Source of the DNA: JAGGAG01 sp964638035
GTDB lineage: Bacteria > Gemmatimonadota > Gemmatimonadetes > Gemmatimonadales > GWC2-71-9
Reading direction: 5' to 3'
NCBI GenBank assembly: GCA_964638035.1
Contig: CAZWXD010000017.1
Location: 12,014 to 76,013, forward strand
Length of the DNA stretch: 64,000 nt
Part shown: piece after piece, positions 54,028-63,947 of the stretch
Layout: each line of letters opens with the position of its first letter
Numbering within the stretch: the stretch's first letter is position 1
Notes under the pieces: generated by a model
Told to the model about the DNA's origin: nothing
The model's database searches: none
What the model saw: the letters and a program-made list of their open reading frames with translations, nothing else
Position numbers and translations under genes: made by a program

Positions 54028-54972
54028 GTGCTGCTCAACCTCCTTCCAGAATTCCTCGATGTGCTTCGCGCGCCCGACGCCGAAGCAGCCTATCGCAGGT
54101 ACCACGACGCCCACCGCCCCATCCTCGACGCCTACTGGCGCAACTACGTCCTCGACCCTGACACGCCGCCTGCGATCCCGGTGATCCGGGCGGCGCTCCG
54201 GGCCGACCGGCGCGACCTGCACGCCCTGGCCGAGTCGGTTGACCTCGTCGCCATCGCTGAAGAGGCGATCGCCCGTGCCGTCCAGGTGCTGCGGGTGGAC
54301 CAGCCCACCGACGTGGTGCTCATGGTCGGCATGGGTGCCGCCAACGCCGGTGAGCTGGTGGTGAATGGCAAGGGTGTGGCGTTCATCTGCCTCGAGCACT
54401 TCACGGGGCGGGTCAACGCCGAGACCTATGGCCTGGGCCTCAACCCCGACCTCATTCCCCTCTGGATCGGGCATGAGCTGGCGCATGCAGTGCGGTATGC
54501 CTCGCCCGGCTCCCGGAGCGAGATCGCCCGGCTGGTGCAGGAGGCCCGCGGGTACTACGACTACTGGGAAGTGGGGAGCCGGGCCACGTTGCGCGAGTTG
54601 CTGGTCAACGAGGGGCTGGCGGTGCATGCCGCCGAGGCGGTGGCGCCGGGGTTCCGGGCGGCCGACTACCTGGGCTATCCCCGCCGGCAGTTCGTGCGGC
54701 TGCGCGAACTCGAGGCCTTCCTCCGCCGCGCCGTGGCGCACGACCTCGAGCGCCAGGGCCTGGGGCTCCGCCTCCGGTACCTCTCCGGCGGCATGAGCCC
54801 CAGTGCGCGGCTCGTGTCCGGCCGCGTCATCCCCGAGCGAACGGGTTACTACCTGGGCTACCGCATGACCGAGGCAATCATCGCCGAGCGGGGCATTGCG
54901 GACGCGCTGCGGGCGGGTACCGACGAGATCCGGGCCGCCGAGGAGCGCGCCGCCGGGATCCGGACCGCATGA
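54028..54972 (+). CDS. predicted zinc-dependent protein with HELAH motif
   Basis: 314 residues from a GTG. The only strong motif is IGHELAHAVRYAS at about 148-160, the HExxH zinc site of metallopeptidases. Around it, VVLMVGMGAANAGELVVNGKG and FICLEHFTGRVN, then LRELLVNEGLAVHAAEAV, recall the DUF2268 family of putative Zn-dependent proteases, whose third zinc ligand is a Glu in a downstream helix (ELLVNEGLAVHA fits). There is no signal sequence, so it works in the cytoplasm. The stop overlaps the start of the CDGSH gene. Confidence 0.65.
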   Translation: MLLNLLPEFLDVLRAPDAEAAYRRYHDAHRPILDAYWRNYVLDPDTPPAIPVIRAALRADRRDLHALAESVDLVAIAEEAIARAVQVLRVDQPTDVVLMVGMGAANAGELVVNGKGVAFICLEHFTGRVNAETYGLGLNPDLIPLWIGHELAHAVRYASPGSRSEIARLVQEARGYYDYWEVGSRATLRELLVNEGLAVHAAEAVAPGFRAADYLGYPRRQFVRLRELEAFLRRAVAHDLERQGLGLRLRYLSGGMSPSARLVSGRVIPERTGYYLGYRMTEAIIAERGIADALRAGTDEIRAAEERAAGIRTA

Positions 54973-55163
54973 ACGAGCAGGTACCAGTCACCATCACCTG
55001 GAAGCCGGCGGGACCGATGGTGGTCGAGGGACCGGTGGTCATCCTCGACAATGCGGGCACCGTCGTCGAGCCGCCCCCGGCCAAGGTGCCGGGCCAGGTG
55101 AAGCTGTGCGGCTGCGGTCGTTCGCTGAACCGGCCCTTCTGCGACGGGTCGCACAAGAGGTAG
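54969..55163 (+). CDS. CDGSH iron-sulfur domain protein
   Basis: 64 residues, short for the family. A small N-terminal strand region is followed by CGCGRSLNRPFCDGSHKR (residues 47-64). This has the full CxCxxSxxxPxCDGSH pattern, in which three Cys and one His hold a redox-active 2Fe-2S cluster. Such proteins take part in iron or redox control. It is translated with the HELAH protein through ATGA, so the two may work together, an inference with no known precedent that I can name. Confidence 0.88.
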   Translation: MNEQVPVTITWKPAGPMVVEGPVVILDNAGTVVEPPPAKVPGQVKLCGCGRSLNRPFCDGSHKR

Positions 55164-55177
55164 GGCGGCCGGGCGCC

Positions 55178-56935
55178 CTACTTGTTCCTCCGCCTCCGCT
55201 CCGCCCGTGACTCCACCTTCGACGGCTTCGCCTCGGGCTCGCCCGTCTTGATCGCCACGAACTCCTTCACCTCGGCCTTCTTCAGCTTCATCCGCTCCCG
55301 CCCGATCATCCACTGCTGCGGGATGCTGGCCAGGTTGCTCACGGTCCAGTAGAGGTTCAGGCCCGAGGCGAACTGGAAGCCGAAGATGGTGATCATCACC
55401 GGCATCATGTAGAGCATCATCTGCGCCTGCAGCTTCGTCTGCGGCGTGTGCTGGATGCCCATCTGCCCCACCTTGCTGAGCGCGAACATCGAGATGCCGC
55501 TCAGCACCGGGATGATGTACAGCGGGTCGGGCCGCGAGAGGTCGGGGAACCAGAGGAACGGCACCCCGCGCAGCTCGATCGAGTTCCCCAGCACAAAGAA
55601 GAGCGCAAACAGCACCGGCATGGGGAGCAGCATCGGCCAGCAGCCACCCAGGGGGTTGACGTTGTGCTCCTTGTAGAGCGCAAACATCTCCTTCTGCAGC
55701 TGCTGCGGGTCGTTCTTGTACCGCTCCTGCAGGGCCTGGAGCTGGGGCTGGACCGCCTGCAGCGCCGTACTGGCGCGCATCGCCTTCTGGTTGAGCGGCC
55801 AGAGCAGCAGGCGCACCAGCAGGCCGAACAGGATCAGCACCACGCCATAGTGGAGGTGCAGCGTCTGGTGCATCCATACCAGCAGCCAGCGCACCGGCGT
55901 GGCAAAGAACCGGACCAGCGTCCGGAACCCGGGCCAGCCATACGGGTTCACGTCGTCGAAGTCCCGGCCCAGCCGGCTCAGCCGCTCGTACTCCATCGGG
56001 CCGGCATACAGCGTGTACGCGAACTCGCCCGACGCAGTCACCGGCATGCCCAGCACGACCCTGACCTGGGTAGGCCGCTTGCCCGCATTCACCGGCGCCG
56101 TGGCCGACACCTCGCTCAGCCTCCCCCCCGTGGAATCAAAGGCGAGGATGCCCGCCACGAAGTACTTGGACTTCACCGCCGCCCAGTCGATGGGACCGGG
56201 GAACGACATCGGCTGGCCCGGATCGAAGCCGGCAAAGTCGTGGCGCTTGGTGCCGTCCTGGTGCGTCACCAGGGACGCCAGGCGGAAGTTGTCGACCGAG
56301 TCGGCCTCGGTGTTGTTGATCCCGCTCCCGAGGGCCAGGCGAACCTGCCCACCCTGGGGCCCCAGGCCCTCGATACGGCCCCTGACACCCACCTGGTAGT
56401 CCACCGGCGAGAACGTGTACGTGAGTTCGACCGAGACCTCGCCCTCACTGCCACGGAGCACCAGCGCCCTTGGCTCGGTGGCGACGTCCAGCGCGCCAGG
56501 CTCGGCGGCGAAGTGCCAGCGATCCACGCGGATCGTGTCATTGCCCTGGAGCACGTAGAAGCCGAGCAATGGCAATCCGGGGCGAACCAGCTCGGCCGGC
56601 CGCCCCAGCGTCTCGCGCACCTGGGAGGTGTAGTGCGTGAGGGCGAGGGACACGAGCGTCCCGCCCTGGGTGCTCACGCCATACTGCGCGAGGGGCGTGG
56701 TGACCGCGATGGTATCGGCCACGACCGTGTCGGTCGCAGCCCTCGCCACCGTGGGCGGGGCCTGTACCCGCGCACGGGGCAGCGCAGCCGTCGTGGCCGA
56801 GTCGGGGCTGGTCGCGACAGTGTCCACTGGCGCGACAGTCGTGGATTGCCTGGGTGCCGGCTTCTTCAGGAAGAAGGTCGGTACGGTCGCAATCACGAAC
56901 ATGAGGGCAACCGCCCAGACGGTGCGTCTATCCAT
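55178..56935 (-). CDS. yidC: membrane protein insertase YidC
   Basis: 585 residues, the length of Gram-negative YidC. N-terminal transmembrane anchor (about 7-22), a large periplasmic beta domain to about 335, then the insertase core with LLVRLLLWPLNQKAMRAS (about 382-399, with the conserved Arg), YKNDPQQLQKEMFALYKEHNVNPLGGCWPM and further helices. The C-terminal tail is short and basic (RAERRRRNK). It places proteins into the inner membrane. It lies directly after yidD with no gap. Confidence 0.97.
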   Translation of the reverse strand: MDRRTVWAVALMFVIATVPTFFLKKPAPRQSTTVAPVDTVATSPDSATTAALPRARVQAPPTVARAATDTVVADTIAVTTPLAQYGVSTQGGTLVSLALTHYTSQVRETLGRPAELVRPGLPLLGFYVLQGNDTIRVDRWHFAAEPGALDVATEPRALVLRGSEGEVSVELTYTFSPVDYQVGVRGRIEGLGPQGGQVRLALGSGINNTEADSVDNFRLASLVTHQDGTKRHDFAGFDPGQPMSFPGPIDWAAVKSKYFVAGILAFDSTGGRLSEVSATAPVNAGKRPTQVRVVLGMPVTASGEFAYTLYAGPMEYERLSRLGRDFDDVNPYGWPGFRTLVRFFATPVRWLLVWMHQTLHLHYGVVLILFGLLVRLLLWPLNQKAMRASTALQAVQPQLQALQERYKNDPQQLQKEMFALYKEHNVNPLGGCWPMLLPMPVLFALFFVLGNSIELRGVPFLWFPDLSRPDPLYIIPVLSGISMFALSKVGQMGIQHTPQTKLQAQMMLYMMPVMITIFGFQFASGLNLYWTVSNLASIPQQWMIGRERMKLKKAEVKEFVAIKTGEPEAKPSKVESRAERRRRNK

Positions 56936-57196
56936 TCAGGTGTCCTTGTCCCGTGCGCCCGGATCCGTGCCCGGTACCGGATCGTACCCACCGGGGTTCC
57001 AGGGATGGCAGCGGGCGAGGCGTCGGAGTGCGAGCCACGTCCCGCGGAGGGCGCCGTGCGTCGCGAGCGCCTCGCGTGCGTAGGCGGAGCATGAGGGCGT
57101 GAAGCGGCAACTGGGTGGCAGCAACGGCGAGATCGCAAGTTGGTACAGCCGCACCAACCCGCCCAGGAGCTGCCGGGGCCAGAGGACCACGTTCAT
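56936..57196 (-). CDS. yidD: membrane-insertion efficiency factor YidD
   Basis: 86 residues. YQLAISPLLPPSCRFTPSCS (about 18-37) and the following YAREALATHGALRGTW helix are the YidD signature with its conserved Cys residues; HPWNPGGYDPVP closes the domain. It assists YidC and is in the standard order rnpA-yidD-yidC. It starts 3 nt after the rnpA stop. Confidence 0.95.
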   Translation of the reverse strand: MNVVLWPRQLLGGLVRLYQLAISPLLPPSCRFTPSCSAYAREALATHGALRGTWLALRRLARCHPWNPGGYDPVPGTDPGARDKDT

Positions 57197-57199
57197 GGG

Positions 57200-57553
57200 T
57201 CACGGCTTGGGGCAGGTGGCATCACGCCACGCGAGGACTTCGGCGCGGAGCGCACTGTGGGAGGCCTCGTAGGCCTTGTGCCGCGCACGCACCAGGAGGT
57301 CCCACGCCGGCTGGACCGCTTGCACCTCACGGCGCCACGTTTCCTTGAGGCGGCGCCGGAGCCGGTTCCGTTCCACTGCGGTGGCCCGGAATCGGGGAAC
57401 GATCAAGCCCATGCGCGGATGGCCCACGGTGTTGTCGATCCAGGTGAACTCGAGAAACGCGGACCGGCGGCGCCGGCCCCTGGCCTGGCACCGCCGGATG
57501 TCGGCAGCTCGCGCCAATCGGCGCGACCGCGGGAAGCCTTCGCCCTTCGTCAG
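57200..57553 (-). CDS. rnpA: ribonuclease P protein component
   Basis: 117 residues if the frame is read from a CTG at 57553, whose last two bases begin the rpmH stop (CTGA). Conserved sequence starts there: TKGEGFPRSRRLARAADIRR, then GRRRRS, HPRMGLIVPR and the RNA-binding ERNRLRRRLKETWR. The only other start in frame, TTG at 57517, would remove FPRSRR, part of the core. No ATG or GTG exists in between. RnpA supports the RNase P RNA in trimming tRNA 5' ends. Confidence 0.9.
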   Translation of the reverse strand: MTKGEGFPRSRRLARAADIRRCQARGRRRRSAFLEFTWIDNTVGHPRMGLIVPRFRATAVERNRLRRRLKETWRREVQAVQPAWDLLVRARHKAYEASHSALRAEVLAWRDATCPKP

Positions 57554-57711
57554 GCCCGCCCGTGCTTGGACGGGAGGGAAACGGTCAGGCGCTTGCGCCC
57601 CTTCTTGCGACGACGCGAGAGCACTTCTCGTCCCCAGCGGTCGGCCATACGGGCGCGGAATCCGTGCTTGTTGATCCGCTTCTTGTTCCGCGGACGATAG
57701 GTCGGCTGCAT
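57550..57711 (-). CDS. rpmH: 50S ribosomal protein L34
   Basis: 53 residues from ATG 57711 behind GGAGGGG. MQPTYRPRNKKRINKHGFRA and the RKKGRKRLTVS tail are the L34 signature. It is about eight residues longer at the C-terminus (LPSKHGRA) than the common 44-46 residue form. The stop overlaps the inferred rnpA start. Transcribed from the promoter at 57739-57768. Confidence 0.97.
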   Translation of the reverse strand: MQPTYRPRNKKRINKHGFRARMADRWGREVLSRRRKKGRKRLTVSLPSKHGRA

Positions 57712-57738
57712 GTCAGGTGCCCCTCCAATGAGCCCGCC

Positions 57739-57768
57739 AAAATAGCGGGCCCGGCACCCGAGGGTCAA
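57739..57768 (-). promoter_or_regulatory. sigma70-type promoter of rpmH
   Basis: Read leftward: TTGACC (57768-57763), 18-nt spacer, TATTTT (57744-57739). An inverted repeat GCCCGC-N7-GCGGGC (57732-57750) covers the -10 box. Confidence 0.7.
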
Positions 57769-57770
57769 GG

Positions 57771-57799
57771 TTGACTTATCCACACCCCACCCGTAATAT
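57771..57799 (+). promoter_or_regulatory. sigma70-type promoter of dnaA
   Basis: TTGACT (57771-57776), 17-nt spacer, TAATAT (57794-57799), giving a leader of about 37 nt before the ATG at 57843. A consensus DnaA box overlaps the -35 end and the spacer. Confidence 0.75.
57776..57784 (+). promoter_or_regulatory. DnaA box (TTATCCACA)
   Basis: Perfect match to the consensus. It overlaps the last base of the dnaA -35 box and the first 8 bases of the spacer, so DnaA bound here should block its own promoter. Confidence 0.8.
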
Positions 57800-57842
57800 C
57801 TCGCGCCCTTGCTCAACCCTCCGCCGGTCCAAACGAGTCGAA

Positions 57843-59234
<1,392 letters not shown>

Positions 59235-59498
59235 GGTTGGGTGCCGAGTTTTCCCGATTGTTGTCCCGATTGTCAGTTGGTTGCCGTGGAGAGTATGGAA
59301 TGGTGGGTCGGCGCAGTGGGAAAACTGGCGCCTTCCAAGAAACACGACACGGAACTGACATCAGGTGGGTGAAGGGAAGCGCTGCCGGGAGTGGAAGATG
59401 CCGTCGCTCTCCACACCCTCCAGCCCTCTACTACGACTACTAGGTAGTTATCTATATAGGAACAGCAGGTAGTTCTCCGCTGACCAACGAGGATCGGG
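59235..59498 (+). other. dnaA-dnaN intergenic region, 264 nt
   Basis: No gene. GGTAGTT occurs twice (59443-59449, 59468-59474), around an AT-rich TTATCTATATAG (59448-59459) that may be the dnaN -10 region. A GAGG at 59489-59492 is the dnaN ribosome site. I find no second consensus DnaA box here, so an origin in this gap is not supported. Confidence 0.5.
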
Positions 59499-60611
59499 AT
59501 GAAGTTCACCATCACCAGGGAGCAGTTCCAGGAAGGCCTGCAGGCTGTCGCAGCCAGTGTGCCGACCAAGACCACGCTCCCCGTGTTGTCCAACATCCTC
59601 GTGGAGGCAACCAGGGACGGAGTCCGGCTCTCCGGCACCGATCTCGACATTGCTGTCAGTACAGTGGTACCTGCGCAGGTTGACCAGGAAGGATCCATCA
59701 CCGTTCCTGCCCGGAAGCTGAGCGAGATTGTGCGCGAGCTGCCCAACGCCTCCATCCGGCTCACGGCGAGCGGAGAGCAGCGCGTCACCATCGAGTGTGG
59801 GCGATCGAAGTTCAAGCTCCTGGGGCTTCCCAAGGACGAATTCCCGGCCTTCCCGGCCATCAAGTTCGATGGCGGCTGGAAGGCCACGGCGGGGAACCTG
59901 CAAAAGCTGGTCACGCACGTCGCCTTCGCCGCGAGCACCGAGGAGAGCCGTCCCATCCTGAACGGCGTGCTCTGGGAGCTTCGCCCCGACCGGATGCGCA
60001 TGGTGGCCACCAACGGCCACCGGCTGGCACGCATGGACGTCCCGACCGTCACCCCGGGCGGCACCCAGGCCGACCTCATCGTCCCGCCCAAGGCGCTGGA
60101 GCAGATCCGGAAGCTGTTCAGTGCCGAGGACGAGATCGACGTAGCACGGAACGAGAACCACCTGGGCTTCCGTTCGGCCACGACCCACGTCTATACCCGG
60201 CTGATCGAGGGGCCCTACCCGAACTACGAGCAGGTCATCCCCCGGGAGAATGACAAGGTGATGACCTCTGACAGGGGCGCCCTGACTGCCGCCATCCGCC
60301 GCATGAGCATTGTGGCGAGCGACCAGACGCACCGCATCCGGATGGCCTACGCCAACGGATCATGCAAGCTGTCGGTTCAGACTCCCGACCTGGGCGAGGC
60401 GCAGGAAGAGATGACGGTCACATACGAGGGCGATGCCCTCGAGATCGGCTTCAACGCGGCGTACCTGCTCGAGGTGCTGAAGTACATCCCCACCGATGAG
60501 GTCCGGATGACCTTCAAGGCCCCCGAGCGTGCCGCTACTGTCGAGCCAGTGGGCTGGGACGACCCTGCAAGCTTCCTCGCCCTGGTGATGCCGCTGCGCC
60601 TGGTTGACTGA
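59499..60611 (+). CDS. dnaN: DNA polymerase III sliding clamp
   Basis: 370 residues, normal length. Three similar domains: MKFTITREQFQEGLQAVAASV at the N-terminus, ILNGVLWELRPDRMRMVATNGHRLA (about 150-174) and the C-terminal DEVRMTFKAPERAATVEP with LALVMPLRL as the closing strand. It forms the ring that holds the polymerase on DNA. Preceded by GAGG at good spacing. Confidence 0.98.
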   Translation: MKFTITREQFQEGLQAVAASVPTKTTLPVLSNILVEATRDGVRLSGTDLDIAVSTVVPAQVDQEGSITVPARKLSEIVRELPNASIRLTASGEQRVTIECGRSKFKLLGLPKDEFPAFPAIKFDGGWKATAGNLQKLVTHVAFAASTEESRPILNGVLWELRPDRMRMVATNGHRLARMDVPTVTPGGTQADLIVPPKALEQIRKLFSAEDEIDVARNENHLGFRSATTHVYTRLIEGPYPNYEQVIPRENDKVMTSDRGALTAAIRRMSIVASDQTHRIRMAYANGSCKLSVQTPDLGEAQEEMTVTYEGDALEIGFNAAYLLEVLKYIPTDEVRMTFKAPERAATVEPVGWDDPASFLALVMPLRLVD

Positions 60612-60647
60612 CCAGCGGCGCGACGAGCGCACTGCCGCACCACGGAA

Positions 60648-60673
60648 GGTGACGGGAGCGTGCTCCCCTCACC
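60648..60673. terminator. hairpin between dnaN and the beta-barrel gene
   Basis: GGTGA-c-GGGAGC (60648-60659) pairs with GCTCCC-c-TCACC (60662-60673) around a 2-nt GT gap, a long stem with one mismatch and a tight loop. It overlaps the last bases of the convergent gene. Confidence 0.55.
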
Positions 60674-61346
60674 GCCACGCATATCGGCCTCCCAGCATGA
60701 AGGTGACCACCCGGTCGCCACCGTAGTCGCCGAAGCTGTTGCCACCTTCCAGGAGGTGGACGCGGGCACCGGCACCGACGCTCCAAGGCCCATCGCCCGG
60801 GCTCCAATCCAGCCCGGCCCCGAGGCTCAACCCCAGTGCAAACGCCGTGGACGACGACCCGGTGGGATAGCCCGGCTCGGAGGCACCCGTCGTGTTGCTG
60901 GACACGTCGATGGTGTTCGATCCCTTGGCGAACCAGGCACCGAGACCGGCTGAACCCCAGGGTCGCCAGGTGCCGCGGTTCGGGCTCATGAGCAGCGTGG
61001 CCCCCACCTGGATCCATCGGTTCTTGTCGTCCCGGACCGAGGTGCACTCCACGGACCCCGGGACGCCGGGCGCACTGCAGGCCACCTGGGTGACCGTTTG
61101 CTCCTTGCGGACCTGGTAGTACCCCACCTCGAGCCCCAGCGCCAGCCAGTGGTTGAGCTCGCGCCCGACCAGCGCACTTCCGCCGATGGATCCGCCTCCC
61201 AGCCCGCCGGCGTTGTTGTTGGTACTGGTGGAGTATCCCAGCTCGATGCGATCCACCCAGCGATCCTGGCCTGCCGCGATCGTGGCGTGCAGGGACAGGG
61301 CGCAGGCAAGGAAGGCCGTGCGACCTGTGAGGGTTGTGCCCGTCAT
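60669..61346 (-). CDS. secreted beta-barrel-like protein
   Basis: 225 residues with a Sec signal (about 1-25). The mature part alternates Gly-rich turns and hydrophobic strands (IELGYSTSTNNNAGGLGGGS, WLALGLEVGYYQVRKE, IQVGATLLMSPNRG, FALGLSLGAGLDWSP, GAGARVHLLEG) and ends in the aromatic strand VVTFMLGGRYAWR. This is the style of an outer-membrane beta-barrel of the OmpA/opacity type. Two Cys in the third region may form a disulfide. Function is unknown. Overlaps the mtgA stop (ATGA). Confidence 0.75.
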   Translation of the reverse strand: MTGTTLTGRTAFLACALSLHATIAAGQDRWVDRIELGYSTSTNNNAGGLGGGSIGGSALVGRELNHWLALGLEVGYYQVRKEQTVTQVACSAPGVPGSVECTSVRDDKNRWIQVGATLLMSPNRGTWRPWGSAGLGAWFAKGSNTIDVSSNTTGASEPGYPTGSSSTAFALGLSLGAGLDWSPGDGPWSVGAGARVHLLEGGNSFGDYGGDRVVTFMLGGRYAWR

Positions 61347-62158
61347 TCGCTGTCCGGTACCTCCGCCTCGGTCCTGGGAATCTCCAGTCGCTCCCCCGCC
61401 ATCCGGCGCAGGATGAGGTTCTGCCGCCAGCGCATGCGGCCGGGTCGATGCGCCGGATTGGACCGCAGCGGGAACGGCAACAGGCCCGCCAGGGCGGCCG
61501 CCTCCGCGCGGTTGAGGCGTGCGGCCGGCTTTCGGAAGTACTCCTGGCTGGCCGCTTCGACACCCCAGATCCCCGGGCCCATCTCCACAATGTTGAGGTA
61601 CAGCTCCAGGATGCGCCGCTTGCCGAGGGCCGCCTCGAGCCGCCAGGTGGTCACGGCCTCCTTGACCTTGCGAAGCGGGTTCCGGGAGGGCGAGAGGTAC
61701 AGGTTCTTCGCGAGCTGCTGCGAGATGGTGCTGGCGCCGCGCAACTGGTCGCGTCTTCCCCAGGCCCGACCCAGGGCGCGATACAGCGCGGCACGATCGC
61801 GCTCGGCCTGCCAGTCGAACTGCTCGCGGCGATAGCCAAGCGCCTTCAGGATCGCCATGTAGTCGATCCCGTCGTGCTCCCAGAAGTTGTTGTCCTCACC
61901 GGTGATGGCCGCGATGGCCGCCGCCGGGGCGATGGAGTCGAGGGGCACCGGGACATAGCGCGGCCCGCCGCGTTCCTGTGCCTGCCCGCTCCTCCCCGGC
62001 GCGCCGAGGGCTTGCAGCTGGCGCATCTGCATGAAGGCGGTACGGCGGGGAAAGTGCGTGCGATACCACAGCGGTGGCGGCCACACGGCCAGGAGCCACG
62101 CCATGAACGCGAAGGGAGGAACCAGGACCACAAGCCACCAACGGCGTCGGGGCGCCAT
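61343..62158 (-). CDS. mtgA: monofunctional peptidoglycan transglycosylase (GT51)
   Basis: 271 residues with an N-terminal membrane anchor (WLVVLVPPFAFMAWLLAVWP). Catalytic AITGEDNNFWEHDGID (about 88-103, Glu first), then the RGASTISQQLAKNLYLSPSRN block (about 142) and KRRILELYLNIVEMGPGIWG (about 178), all typical of GT51. It polymerises lipid II glycan chains at the outer face of the inner membrane. No transpeptidase domain follows. Upstream gene ends 5 nt before its start. Confidence 0.95.
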   Translation of the reverse strand: MAPRRRWWLVVLVPPFAFMAWLLAVWPPPLWYRTHFPRRTAFMQMRQLQALGAPGRSGQAQERGGPRYVPVPLDSIAPAAAIAAITGEDNNFWEHDGIDYMAILKALGYRREQFDWQAERDRAALYRALGRAWGRRDQLRGASTISQQLAKNLYLSPSRNPLRKVKEAVTTWRLEAALGKRRILELYLNIVEMGPGIWGVEAASQEYFRKPAARLNRAEAAALAGLLPFPLRSNPAHRPGRMRWRQNLILRRMAGERLEIPRTEAEVPDSE

Positions 62159-62163
62159 CTGCG

Positions 62164-63081
62164 CTAGCGTGGCCCCGCGATGCGCTCGATGGTCAGGTGG
62201 CCGGTCTGGATGGCGGGTACGGTCTGGCCAACCGAGGAGACGTCGAGCGTCAGGGACACGGAATCACGGCCATCCACCGAGAGCACCTGACCGGCCTGCG
62301 TGAGGAGCCTGGTCCGGTACCGCGAACCCGTGAGGCTGACGCCGATATCGCCGCCGAAGCGCGTCGCGATCCCCTTGCCGTCCAGGGCGGCCCGGCTGCC
62401 GATCCGAAGGGCCGCGGCGGGCTGCTGGACCACATCGGCCGTGACGTCACGCATGGCCGTGACGGGGATGGCAGCGCCGGCCACGCGCTCCATCACCTGC
62501 ACGGTATCGCGCCAGCTGAATCCCCCGCGGGCCCCACCCGCTGGGAGCGGGGTGAGGAGTTCCGCCAGCGAACCGCTCACCAACTGGGCCCCGGCCGTGC
62601 CGGGACTTGCCGGCTCCAGTCCTTCCAGGCGCCGGCCGTCCACCAGGCTCCCGGTCCAGCGGGTGCCGTCCGCGAGCACGAGCGAATCGCGAGGAAGCGT
62701 CCCGGCCCGCACGGAGTCGAGTGTCATCACGACACGGGCGGGTGACGGGCCGGGAGCCACGCTGAGCCGCACCCAGGCACTCCACTCCACGACCTGGGTC
62801 TGCGCCGAGTTGGGGTACTGCACCGTGAGTGTGTCGGCGCGGTTCACGGCATAGCGGCTCTCGCCTGTGGCGTATTGCGCCACGGTCATCGTGAGCCGGG
62901 GCTGCACGGTGATGGTCGTGGGCTCATCGGGCCGGACGCCGCTGGGTGCGGGTGACGCAGGCTTGCCCGGCTGGCTCGAGGAGCAGGCCGCAATGCCCAG
63001 CACGACGAGCCACCGGGGCACGGAGCCGAGCAGGCTCCGCATCCCGGTGGGTTCGTCCCTGCGTATCGGGGAAACGGCCAT
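62164..63081 (-). CDS. secreted or lipoprotein of unknown function
   Basis: 305 residues from the ATG at 63081, which overlaps the previous stop by 1 nt. The ATG at 63042 would begin directly at a lipoprotein signal (MRSLLGSVPRWLVVLGIAACSSS, lipobox GIAAC). The mature part is Ser/Pro/Thr-rich then beta-rich (QPRLTMTVAQYATGESRYAVN, VVMTLDSVRAGTLPRDSLV, GFSWRDTVQVMERVAG). It resembles the next gene in length and motif order. Function unknown. Confidence 0.75.
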   Translation of the reverse strand: MAVSPIRRDEPTGMRSLLGSVPRWLVVLGIAACSSSQPGKPASPAPSGVRPDEPTTITVQPRLTMTVAQYATGESRYAVNRADTLTVQYPNSAQTQVVEWSAWVRLSVAPGPSPARVVMTLDSVRAGTLPRDSLVLADGTRWTGSLVDGRRLEGLEPASPGTAGAQLVSGSLAELLTPLPAGGARGGFSWRDTVQVMERVAGAAIPVTAMRDVTADVVQQPAAALRIGSRAALDGKGIATRFGGDIGVSLTGSRYRTRLLTQAGQVLSVDGRDSVSLTLDVSSVGQTVPAIQTGHLTIERIAGPR

Positions 63082-63866
63082 CAAGGCAGGACGGAGATCG
63101 TCGCGGACGACTGCACGATGATCGGCAGCGTCACGCCTTGTGCGGCGAGCGTCGCGTTCATGTTCATGGTGGAGCTGGTCACTCCGCCCAGGTGGCGGCC
63201 ATCCGGACCGATGAAGATGTTGCTGGTACCGGTACCGGTGCCATCGATGTCCACGGCGCCGCCCGGTGTCTCCTGGGCCCCGGCAACGGACGACGCGGAG
63301 GCGCCGTCCAGCTTGGTCGCCGTCACGCCTGCGCGGTTCTCCGTACCCGCGACCTTCCAGTTGGTGACCGTGCGCTGCTCGAGCGAACCGCCCCCCACCG
63401 GGTTCGTGGTCTCGGTGGTGTCGGTCCAGGTCTCGCCCATCGTGTACGCCTTCCGTGGCCGCAGCACGAGCTGGTTCACCAGGGTGGCGAGGCCGAGTCC
63501 GGCAACACTCTCGGCCGGGGCCTTCACCGCCGTCACCTTGCCGGCACCCGAGGCGAACGCCGTCACCTCGGCGCCGCGAACCTTCTGCAGGGCATCAGGC
63601 GTGACCCCCTGGGGTAGCGAGTCGCCATGGACGGAATCGATGACCATCCTCACCGCGCGCCCATTGGCCGAATCCGTCAGCGTGAGCGTGATGAACGAGG
63701 TCAGCTTCAGGGCCATGACCTGCTTGCCACCACCCAGCGCTGCGGCGTCAGCTTCCTGGCGGATGTGCTGTTCCACCTTGTAGCGGGTGACGGAGGTGGC
63801 CCGGTGGGCCGGCACGACGAGCCCGGCCACCACCATCGCTCCGACCGCCAGAATTCCTGCCTGCAT
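63081..63866 (-). CDS. secreted protein of unknown function, related to its neighbour
   Basis: 261 residues from ATG 63866 behind GAGAGG. A signal sequence (about 1-22) precedes a beta-rich mature chain: VTRYKVEQHIRQEADAAALG, VRMVIDSVHGDSLPQGVTPD, AYTMGETWTDTTETTNPVGG. The same run of motifs (D-S-V-R/H, then W-x-DT) appears in the gene downstream, suggesting an old duplication. A TAGCTT about 40 nt upstream is the best -10 candidate. Confidence 0.75.
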   Translation of the reverse strand: MQAGILAVGAMVVAGLVVPAHRATSVTRYKVEQHIRQEADAAALGGGKQVMALKLTSFITLTLTDSANGRAVRMVIDSVHGDSLPQGVTPDALQKVRGAEVTAFASGAGKVTAVKAPAESVAGLGLATLVNQLVLRPRKAYTMGETWTDTTETTNPVGGGSLEQRTVTNWKVAGTENRAGVTATKLDGASASSVAGAQETPGGAVDIDGTGTGTSNIFIGPDGRHLGGVTSSTMNMNATLAAQGVTLPIIVQSSATISVLP

Positions 63867-63947
63867 CAATAACCTCTCATGAGGGGTTGTCTGGTGCCAA
63901 GGGGGGAAAGCTAGGGCAACTCGGACAGGGCTGGTAGGCCACCTTCC

